From Symbiobacteriaceae bacterium (GTDB lineage Bacteria > Bacillota > Sulfobacillia > Symbiobacteriales > Symbiobacteriaceae), in NCBI GenBank assembly GCA_029239785.1, contig JARBUG010000024.1:1-40304 (forward strand): a stretch of 40,304 bases of DNA, read 5' to 3'. The stretch's first letter is position 1. The number at the start of each line of letters is the position of its first letter. The notes beneath the pieces are model-generated. The model ran no database searches, was not told the origin of the DNA, and saw only the letters and a program-made list of their open reading frames with translations. The translations under genes and the position numbers were made by a program. Of this stretch, positions 33,907 through 40,304 are shown in pieces.

Positions 33907-34830
33907 ATGAGGGTTGCGAGAAGCATCCAGGAGTTGGTCGGCCACACGCCGCTGCTCCAGATTTCCCACTTTGACCTGCCCGACGGCGTGAAGCTGTTCG
34001 CCAAGCTCGAGTACTTCAACCCCGGCGGCAGCGTCAAGGACCGGCTGGGGCTGGAACTGATCGCCGACGCCGAGCGGCGGGGGCAGCTCAGGCCCGGCGG
34101 CACCATCATCGAGCCGACGGCGGGCAACACGGGCATTGGGGTCGCCCTGGCTGCCATTGGCACCGGGTACCGGGTTATCTTCTGCGTGCCCGAAAAGTTC
34201 AGCCAGGAAAAGCAGGAGCTGATGCGCGCCCTGGGTGCAGAAGTGGTCAACACCCCCACCGAAAAGGGGATCGTGGGGGCGATTGAAAAGGCGAAGGAGC
34301 TGGCCGCATCGATCGACGGCGCCTTTGTCCCCCAGCAGTTCGCCAACCTGGCCAACCCCGAAGCCCATTACAAGACCACCGGCCCGGAAATCTGGGAGCA
34401 GATGGACGGGCGCATCGACGTATTCGTGGCCGGGGCCGGCACCGGGGGCACCTTCACGGGCACCGCCCGCTTCCTCAAGGAGAGGAACCCCAGGCTGAAG
34501 GCCTGCATCGTGGAGCCGACGGGCTCGGTACTCAAGGGCGGCGCAGTCGGCCCGCACAAGACGGAAGGCATCGGCGTGGAGTACATATACCCGACGCTCG
34601 ACATGTCGCTGGCCGATGAGATCTACACCGTCACCGACGAAGATGCCTTCGCCATGGTGAAGGAGCTGGCCGCCAGGGAAGGCTGTCTGGTGGGCTCCTC
34701 GTCGGGCGCCGCCTTCTGGGCGGCCCTGCAGGAAGCCAGGCGCCACGGGCCGGGCACCAACATCGTCGTCATCTTCCCGGACAGCTCCGAGCGCTACCTG
34801 AGTAAGAAGATCTACCAGGGAGGCATATAG
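33907..34830 (+). CDS. mccA: Cysteine synthase-type enzyme, probable MccA
   Basis: A PLP enzyme of the cysteine synthase/cystathionine beta-synthase family. The PLP lysine is Lys44 in NPGGSVKDR; the substrate loop reads EPTAGNTGIG and the phosphate loop GAGTGGTFTGT. The EPTAGNTG variant and the adjacent gamma-lyase gene favour MccA, which makes cystathionine from homocysteine and O-acetylserine, over plain CysK. The ATG at 33907 has AAAGGAG upstream. Length 307 aa. Confidence 0.83.
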   Translation: MRVARSIQELVGHTPLLQISHFDLPDGVKLFAKLEYFNPGGSVKDRLGLELIADAERRGQLRPGGTIIEPTAGNTGIGVALAAIGTGYRVIFCVPEKFSQEKQELMRALGAEVVNTPTEKGIVGAIEKAKELAASIDGAFVPQQFANLANPEAHYKTTGPEIWEQMDGRIDVFVAGAGTGGTFTGTARFLKERNPRLKACIVEPTGSVLKGGAVGPHKTEGIGVEYIYPTLDMSLADEIYTVTDEDAFAMVKELAAREGCLVGSSSGAAFWAALQEARRHGPGTNIVVIFPDSSERYLSKKIYQGGI

Positions 34831-34833
34831 GCC

Positions 34834-35967
34834 GTGAAATTCACCACCAAGCTGATTCATGCCGGGTTCGATTCAGACCCGCTGACCGGTGCCGTAACCG
34901 TGCCGATTTACCAGGTCTCCACCTACAAGCAGGAGGCCATCGGTAAGCACAAGGGCTACGAGTACTCCCGGACGGGCAACCCGACCCGGGCGGCGCTTGA
35001 AGCGCTGATCGCCGAACTGGAGGGCGGCGCCCGGGGCCTCGGCTTCGCGTCCGGCCTTGCCGCTCTGACCACCATTTTGATGATGTTCGATGCCGGCGAC
35101 CATCTGGTCATCGGCGATGATGTGTACGGCGGCACCTTCCGCCTGCAGGACAAAATCTTCCGGCGCTTCGGCCTGGAAGCGACCTATGTCGATACAAGCG
35201 AGGCCACCCGTGTAACAGCGGCCATTCAGCCCAACACGAAGGCGCTGCTGATCGAAACGCCGACCAACCCGCTGCTCAAGGTGACCGACCTGGCCGCCAT
35301 GGGCCAGATCGCCCGGCAGCATCACCTGCTCTTTATCGTCGACAATACCTTCATGACACCCTACTGGCAGCGGCCACTGGAGCACGGGGCGGATATCGTC
35401 TGGCACTCGGCGACCAAGTACCTGGGCGGTCATTCCGACGTGGTGGCCGGCCTGGTGGTCGCAAAGGACCCGGCGGTGGGCGAACGGCTTGCCTTCCTGC
35501 AGAACGCCGCCGGCGGCGTGCCCGGTCCCCAGGACTGCTTCCTGCTTATGCGGGGCATCAAAACTTTAGCGGTGCGAATGAAGGAACATGAGGCGAACGC
35601 ACATAAACTTGTAGCATGGCTGGGTGCGCGCCCCGAGGTGCGCAAGGTTTACTACCCCGGCCTGCCTGCCCATCCCGGACACGAGGTGCAGCGGCGTCAG
35701 GCCGGTGGCTTCGGCGGCATGATTTCGTTTGATGTCGGTTCGGGCGACCTGGCCGACCAGATACTCCGCCGGGTCCGGCTCTTCACCCTGGCCGAATCGC
35801 TGGGGGCCGTTGAATCGCTGATCGAAGTGCCCGCCCGCATGACACACGCCTCGATTCCCGCCGACCGCCGCAACGAACTCGGCGTCACCGACGGGCTGAT
35901 TCGCATCTCCGTCGGCATTGAAGATGCCGATGACCTCATCGCCGACCTTGCCCACGCGATGGGGTAG
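34834..35967 (+). CDS. mccB: Cystathionine gamma-lyase-type enzyme, probable MccB
   Basis: A 377-residue Cys/Met-metabolism PLP enzyme. The PLP lysine is Lys195 in HSATKYLGGHSD. Other family segments: YEYSRTGNPTR, GFASGLAALTTIL and IETPTNPLLKVTD. Together with mccA it would convert homocysteine to cysteine. The start is GTG at 34834, 3 bp after the mccA stop, with GGGAGG inside the end of mccA. Cystathionine gamma-synthase or beta-lyase activity cannot be excluded from sequence. Confidence 0.86.
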   Translation: MKFTTKLIHAGFDSDPLTGAVTVPIYQVSTYKQEAIGKHKGYEYSRTGNPTRAALEALIAELEGGARGLGFASGLAALTTILMMFDAGDHLVIGDDVYGGTFRLQDKIFRRFGLEATYVDTSEATRVTAAIQPNTKALLIETPTNPLLKVTDLAAMGQIARQHHLLFIVDNTFMTPYWQRPLEHGADIVWHSATKYLGGHSDVVAGLVVAKDPAVGERLAFLQNAAGGVPGPQDCFLLMRGIKTLAVRMKEHEANAHKLVAWLGARPEVRKVYYPGLPAHPGHEVQRRQAGGFGGMISFDVGSGDLADQILRRVRLFTLAESLGAVESLIEVPARMTHASIPADRRNELGVTDGLIRISVGIEDADDLIADLAHAMG

Positions 35968-35995
35968 CTGCTGACGCTTTGGAGGAGATTTCGCC

Positions 35996-36505
35996 ATGCC
36001 GATTCGCATCCGCCGCGCATCCCCCGCCGACGAGGCGGCCATCGACCAATGGCAGCGCTCTATGCAAAATCTGGACGACTACCTGCACGTGCCCGAATCC
36101 TCCATGCGTGACCCGGAAGCCGTCAAACGCCGGTTTGCCGAGTGGCTCCGCCTGCCCCGCGAACGGAAAATCCCCACCGGCTGGGAGCGCATCGACCTGG
36201 TCGCCGTAGAGGATTCCGGTGCGATCTGCGGCTACGCGGCGATTATGTTCGGACCCACCGACCAGCTGACCGGCCTGCCCGAAGCCTCCATCAGTGAACT
36301 GCATGTCTGGCCGGAGTACCGGGAGCGGGGGGTGGCCAAGGGGCTGTTGGATATGGCCGAGGCCTACGCCGTACAGCGGGGCGTGCCCTATCTGTCGATT
36401 ACGGTTCCTGCCGCCAACGTCGGGGCGATGAAGCTCTTCCAGACCGCCGGTTTCCGCCCCGAAACGACCCGGCTGACCAAGCGTGTGACTCGCCCTGAAC
36501 AGTAA
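35996..36505 (+). CDS. GNAT-family N-acetyltransferase
   Basis: A 169-residue acetyltransferase with the acetyl-CoA loop RERGVAKGLLDMAEAYAVQR (about 108-127) and a later NVGAMKLFQTAGFRPETTRL. TTGGAGGAG precedes the ATG, 28 bp after mccB, so it may be the third gene of that operon. Substrate unknown. Confidence 0.88.
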   Translation: MPIRIRRASPADEAAIDQWQRSMQNLDDYLHVPESSMRDPEAVKRRFAEWLRLPRERKIPTGWERIDLVAVEDSGAICGYAAIMFGPTDQLTGLPEASISELHVWPEYRERGVAKGLLDMAEAYAVQRGVPYLSITVPAANVGAMKLFQTAGFRPETTRLTKRVTRPEQ

Positions 36506-36523
36506 GGATTCGCATGAGAAAGC

Positions 36524-36564
36524 GGCCCGCTCTCCCGGACACGGGAAGGCGGGCCTCATTTTTT
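36524..36564 (+). terminator. Terminator after the mcc operon
   Basis: GGCCCGC (36524-36530) pairs with GCGGGCC (36549-36555), with an inner CCCG/CGGG pair, followed by a T6 tract. Confidence 0.85.
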
Positions 36565-36658
36565 CGCCGGGAGTATCGAACAACGCCAGCCGAGCGCACG
36601 TATATAAAATGGAAACATCTACAAAAATCACATCTGAATCAAGTGGAGGAGTGAGGGG

Positions 36659-37009
36659 ATGAGGGTGGCGTTATTGGCCTCCAGCAACGAACTTGCCGCC
36701 ACGCTGGAGGAGATGGGCGAGTCGCATCCCGAAGCTGGCGTCCAGATTGTCTGGACGGTCATGGAGCCCGGCAGCATCCTCGCTGCGCTTGACCACGAGC
36801 CCGACACGTTTCTGCTGGACATGGGCTGGCGGGAGCAGGCGCTCAGCGCCGCCCAGACCTTGAAGGAGCTGGGGATGCCGCTGATTATCTGCCTGTTTGA
36901 GCGGCTCGATGACCCGCTGATCGCAGATGCCCTGGCCATGGGGCTGGATATTCTGACTAAACCCGGAGCCCCAGTGCTTCGGACGGCGAGCGACCGTCAA
37001 GCCATTTGA
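36659..37009 (+). CDS. Degenerate receiver-domain protein
   Basis: A 116-residue protein has the pattern of a response-regulator receiver domain: MRVALLASSNEL, then FLLDMGW with the Asp54 position kept, and ILTKPG with the Lys kept. The acidic pair normally at the start (DD) is replaced by Ser-Ser, so normal Mg-dependent phosphorylation is unlikely. GGAGG lies upstream, in a noticeably AT-rich leader. Its 3' end overlaps the TPR gene on the other strand by 53 bp. Function unknown. Confidence 0.66.
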   Translation: MRVALLASSNELAATLEEMGESHPEAGVQIVWTVMEPGSILAALDHEPDTFLLDMGWREQALSAAQTLKELGMPLIICLFERLDDPLIADALAMGLDILTKPGAPVLRTASDRQAI

Positions 37010-38363
37010 TCAGGTTTTCCATGTCGGGGTCGGTCATGAGGTAATCGAGGTAGGCGAGGTCGCCTGAGACCGCCTCCCGCAGCCACCGGAGGCACTCTTC
37101 GATTTGACCAGAGAGGCTGAAGTAGCAGGCGATGGTGTAGGCGATGAGGGCGGTTTTGTCGGGGGCGGCCAACGCCCGCTCAATCGCCTGACGGGCCAGC
37201 CATTCGTAGGTGCCTTTCTGGTCGGGCGGACTGACGTTGCACCAGTTCCGGTAAGAGCAGGCCATGGCGGCCTGAATGAGGGCGAGGGTAAGGGGACTGT
37301 TGGCTTTTTCGGCCACTTCGTTGTAGGCGGATACGGACTTGTCCTGCAGGCCGAGGAAGCTGTACAGGTTGCCAAGGTTGAGGTGCGCCTGGTAGTACGT
37401 GCCGCACAGGCCTTTCCGCTTGGCGTAGTCGGCGGCGAGGGTGAACTCCTTGAGGGCGTTGGTCCAGTCACCCATGCGCTGGTAGAGGATGCCCCGGGTG
37501 TTGGGATCGCGCGAGATGGAGATGAGGATGGAGTCGGCCACCAGTTGCGCGACGACCTTGGTCAGCTCGCCGGGCCCGCTGTACTGCTGCGGGTCGACTG
37601 AAACGACGTGCAGATACCGGACGTAGCCGTTGGCGCTGTCGACGAGGGAGACGGAGGCGTTCAGCAGGCCGTCATCCATTGCGATGTCGACCTTGATGCG
37701 CTGCACGGCCCGGGCGTAGAGCATCTCCAGCGCCTTGGCCAGCAGGCGGGCCTGGGCAAAGCCCGATTCACCGATGAAGTTGAAGTCCGGCAGGACGGCG
37801 CCTTTCTCATCGTAAAAGGTGAGGCCGGCATCGTTCATGTTGGTGGCCAGTTGGTGGGGCAGGCTGGGCAGGCGCCCGGTGGGGTCAGTGAACTCACCGA
37901 GCCCGAGCAACGGTATGCCCTTGGAGCGCAGGATGGCGAGGCGCACCGTTTCCATGCCGAACTTGAAGAAGAGGGCGACGAACAGGGCGATGGCGACCAG
38001 CCAGCCCACGACCGACATGATCAGTCCGATGGAGCCGCTGGCGCCGTCGGCGATGCCTGGCAGCCAGGAGAACCAGTCGATCCAGGCGGGTTGTTCGGCG
38101 GGGGCGCGGGCATCGAGGATGCCCTGGAGGGCTTTGCGGGCGTCTTCGTTGTCGGGCCAGAGTTCGAGCGCCTCACGGTAGTACTGCTCGGCCTGGGTCA
38201 GGTCGCCGGCCCGTTCGTACATTTGGCCCACAGCAAACTTGCTTTGCGAGTCGCGAACCGGGTCGCCCGTAGTCGGGTCAGCAGCCAGACCGCGGGCGGG
38301 CCACAGTGCGGCCAGCCAGACGGCGAGGAGCAACAAGACGGCCATACCACGCCGCAAGCGCAC
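36957..38363 (-). CDS. TPR-containing membrane protein
   Basis: A 468-residue protein has an N-terminal signal or anchor helix (about 7-28), one TPR-like unit ([20 protein letters not shown], then [15 protein letters not shown]) and a second membrane helix near 112-138. A large domain of unknown type follows, then further TPR-like helices from about 300 ([20 protein letters not shown]). The GTG at 38363 is chosen because GGGAGG lies 7 nt upstream. Function not recognised. It is divergent from the chemoreceptor gene, with a 121-bp gap. Confidence 0.74.
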   Translation of the reverse strand: MRLRRGMAVLLLLAVWLAALWPARGLAADPTTGDPVRDSQSKFAVGQMYERAGDLTQAEQYYREALELWPDNEDARKALQGILDARAPAEQPAWIDWFSWLPGIADGASGSIGLIMSVVGWLVAIALFVALFFKFGMETVRLAILRSKGIPLLGLGEFTDPTGRLPSLPHQLATNMNDAGLTFYDEKGAVLPDFNFIGESGFAQARLLAKALEMLYARAVQRIKVDIAMDDGLLNASVSLVDSANGYVRYLHVVSVDPQQYSGPGELTKVVAQLVADSILISISRDPNTRGILYQRMGDWTNALKEFTLAADYAKRKGLCGTYYQAHLNLGNLYSFLGLQDKSVSAYNEVAEKANSPLTLALIQAAMACSYRNWCNVSPPDQKGTYEWLARQAIERALAAPDKTALIAYTIACYFSLSGQIEECLRWLREAVSGDLAYLDYLMTDPDMENLIKWLDGRSPSEALGLRV

Positions 38364-38484
38364 GCCGCCACCTCCCGAATTCAACGCTCATTTCCCAGCG
38401 GTACCATGTTCGGCACCGAGTGATGGATTCCCTTCAATTTCCAGTTGCGCCAGAAGAGAGAAAGCGGACAGAGGGGGGAGGCCG

Positions 38485-40239
38485 ATGCACCGATGGGTAT
38501 GGCCAGGCCTGCTGCTGGTTTTGGCCGCAGCTGCGTCTCTGGCGGGCTGGCGCCCGGGGGCGGGGCGACCAGCCCCGGACCCAAGGCGGTGGGCTGATGC
38601 CGTGGCCTATATTGGGCGGCTGCAGCTGCAGGTAAATGCAAGCAGGGAAGCGTTGTATGAACGGGTCGTGCTCAGTCAGTCGCGATTGGATGCGGCGGTG
38701 TTGGCCGCCGATGAGCCTGTACCCGGGATTGATGGCCTGACAGCGGGTGCGGCCTGGCTCAGGGATCTGGGGGAGACGGAGGGCGCTGAGGCGCTGCTCC
38801 GTTATGTGCGCGCCGCGGCCGGTGTGCCTGACCGGGAGCGGCTGGCGGAGCAGTATGCTGCTGCTGACGCAGCGTTGCAGGCGCTGCATGGGGCGCAGGT
38901 GCGGATGCAGGAGGCGGCGGGGGGCGACGGGGCGGTTCAGGCGGGTCAGGCCGGTCAGGCCTCTGCCGGGCCGATTTTCTGGGCGCTGGGTGCAGCGATG
39001 GTGCTGGCGGCGGTGGGCGTTGCCTGGGCAGGGTGGGGGGAGGCCCCCGCTGCCGCCGCTGAAGTCGGGCAGACTGGCCCAGCCCCGGCGGCGGTCCGGG
39101 CCGCGGGGCGCCTCGCAGACTCGGCGCCCGCCCTGGCCGCTGGCGGCGCCGCCCTCAGCCGTGGCGCCGCCCTCGGCCGTGGCGCCGCCGGTCTGGCGGG
39201 CGAGCTCCGCCAGGTCGTCGGGCAGGGCGCCGCCTCGGCCCGGGGCTGGCTGGCGATTGCCGAGCTGGCGGCAACGGCCCGGCAGGCGCTGGGCGCCGCC
39301 GCCGCCGCCGGGCCGGCGCCCGGGCCCGGCGCCCCGGCGGCGGCGGCCCTCGGCGCCCTCGCCGGGCGCTCCGAGGCGGCGGCCGCAGCCGCCCGGAACG
39401 CTGGCGCCGCGGCCGCCGGCCTGGCCACCTCCGCCCATGCCATCGCCGCCGACCACGCCTGGTCTGCCCGGGAAGCCCGGGACCTGGCTTCCGGCGCAGC
39501 CACGGTCGCCGACCTTCTGAGCGGTCTGAGCCACAAGGCCGCCGAGGGCGACAAGGCAGTGGCCGCCATGCGTGCGATTGCCGCCCAGACCAACATGCTG
39601 GCACTGAATGCGGCCATCGAAGCGGCCCGGGCCGGGCAGAGCGGGCGCGGCTTCGCTGTGGTGGCCGATGCAGTCCGCAAACTTGCCGTCCAGGCACAGG
39701 AACAGACTCGGGCGATCGAGGAGCGACTGGCCGGGCTGTCGGACGGGGCTCTGCAGGGGGCAGAAGCCGTGCGGCGCCAACACGAAATCGCTGCCCGGCT
39801 GGAGGGAGCGCTTGGCGCCCTCGACGGGCGGACGGATGGCCTGGCCGGCGCCGCCGCCACCAGCGCCGAGCGGGCGGCCGCAGTCGAGAAGGAACTGCTC
39901 AGTCTGCAGGAACTGCTGAACCGATTGCAAAGCGAGGCGCCTGACCTGCCCGCCCAAGCAATCCGGCAGGCCGGTCAGGCTGCCAGTCAGGCCGCCGCCG
40001 GACACGCCAATCCGGCCCACATTGAAACGATGCTGGCCCATATCGCGGCCGAAGCGCGCAACATGGCCTTCGAAGCTGCGGCCAACGCCCTGGCACTGCA
40101 CGAGATCGTCTTGTCCGCCGAATCGCTGAGCGCTGGCGCTGGCGAGTACGCCGCAAAGGCCAGCGCCTGGGGACAGGACGTGACAACCGCCGCCGTCCTG
40201 CTACAGGAAGAAGTGGAACCGGGCGCAGAAATCCTATGA
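38485..40239 (+). CDS. Methyl-accepting chemotaxis protein
   Basis: A 584-residue chemoreceptor. A first membrane helix (about 5-21) and a second (about 165-185) bracket a sensor domain of about 140 residues with no recognised family. No clear HAMP domain follows; instead there is an Ala/Gly-rich stretch (about 190-330). The signalling tip is certain: [20 protein letters not shown] followed by [15 protein letters not shown] (about 363-400). The ATG at 38485 has a GGGGGGAGG site; upstream in-frame sequence lies opposite the TPR gene. Confidence 0.9.
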   Translation: MHRWVWPGLLLVLAAAASLAGWRPGAGRPAPDPRRWADAVAYIGRLQLQVNASREALYERVVLSQSRLDAAVLAADEPVPGIDGLTAGAAWLRDLGETEGAEALLRYVRAAAGVPDRERLAEQYAAADAALQALHGAQVRMQEAAGGDGAVQAGQAGQASAGPIFWALGAAMVLAAVGVAWAGWGEAPAAAAEVGQTGPAPAAVRAAGRLADSAPALAAGGAALSRGAALGRGAAGLAGELRQVVGQGAASARGWLAIAELAATARQALGAAAAAGPAPGPGAPAAAALGALAGRSEAAAAAARNAGAAAAGLATSAHAIAADHAWSAREARDLASGAATVADLLSGLSHKAAEGDKAVAAMRAIAAQTNMLALNAAIEAARAGQSGRGFAVVADAVRKLAVQAQEQTRAIEERLAGLSDGALQGAEAVRRQHEIAARLEGALGALDGRTDGLAGAAATSAERAAAVEKELLSLQELLNRLQSEAPDLPAQAIRQAGQAASQAAAGHANPAHIETMLAHIAAEARNMAFEAAANALALHEIVLSAESLSAGAGEYAAKASAWGQDVTTAAVLLQEEVEPGAEIL

Positions 40240-40248
40240 GCAGGAAAT

Positions 40249-40286
40249 AATAAGCCATACCCCGAACACTGGGGGTATGGCTTATT
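40249..40286 (+). terminator. Terminator after the chemoreceptor gene
   Basis: A 15-bp perfect stem, AATAAGCCATACCCC (40249-40263) with its complement (40272-40286), followed by GTCTTGC. It is near-symmetric and may act in both directions. Confidence 0.82.
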
Positions 40287-40304
40287 GTCTTGCGTCCGAA
40301 AGGA

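Noticed and set aside
33753..34860. Minus-strand frames reading FTTEDTEDTE into the inverted repeat
   Set aside because: A translation of the repeat arm; such peptides are a known artefact of CCACAGAGG repeats.
38434..40101. Long open frame antisense to the chemoreceptor gene
   Set aside because: Gly/Arg/Pro-rich shadow of an Ala/Gly-rich gene, with no ribosome binding site.

Overview
The window is GC-rich DNA with many GTG and TTG starts, strong GGAGG-type ribosome binding sites and tightly overlapping genes. Gene order follows the Firmicutes fla/che operon: fliK-flgD-flgE-fliL-(fliM/N)-fliOPQR-flhBAFG-sigD-swrB, then flgM-flgN-flgK-flgL. An mccA-mccB type transsulfuration pair lies further on. 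This fits a motile, high-GC Firmicute of the Symbiobacterium/Limnochordia type. That placement is inferred from synteny and composition, not from a marker gene.

Layout. 1-11867: one long flagellar operon on the + strand covering hook assembly, switch, export gate, FlhF/FlhG placement system and the flagellar sigma factor. 11926-13433: an inverted-repeat element, a SwrB-like membrane protein, then flgM-flgN behind a sigma-28-like -10 box. 13433-13720: four 72-bp palindromic repeats. 13750-18702: late filament genes flgK, flgL, flaG, fliD, fliS and a FliT-like gene. 18979-22857 (minus strand): M23 peptidase, motB, motA and flagellin. 23075-23875 (minus): a methyltransferase-like gene. 24067-24910 (plus): cheY and cheX behind a consensus-quality sigma-54 promoter and a leader that folds on paper into a three-way junction. 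24984-28443: an MFS exporter divergent from an ArsR-type regulator, a secreted protein and a small acidic protein. 28444-29562: about 1.1 kb of non-coding, repeat-bearing DNA. 29563-36505: metabolic genes (HIT, two GNATs, a tandem amidohydrolase pair, GDPD, mccA-mccB). 36659-40239: a degenerate receiver protein, a TPR membrane protein and a chemoreceptor.

How it fits together. The early operon builds the basal body and hook and makes sigma-28. FlgM would hold sigma-28 until the hook is complete, after which flgM-flgN and flagellin can be expressed. MotA/MotB power the motor. CheY and CheX (phosphatase) set switching, but cheA, cheW, cheB, cheC, cheD, cheR and a full-length fliM are not in the window. 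The only switch-type gene is a short FliN carrying a FliM/FliY-like CheY-binding tail.

Most worth a second look: the sigma-54 promoter plus three-way-junction leader of cheY-cheX; the 72-bp repeats with a compensatory base-pair change and a partial copy at the flaG stop codon; pairing of the flagellin ribosome binding site with an upstream leader segment; an amidohydrolase pseudoenzyme next to its intact paralog; and a CTG start for flhB.
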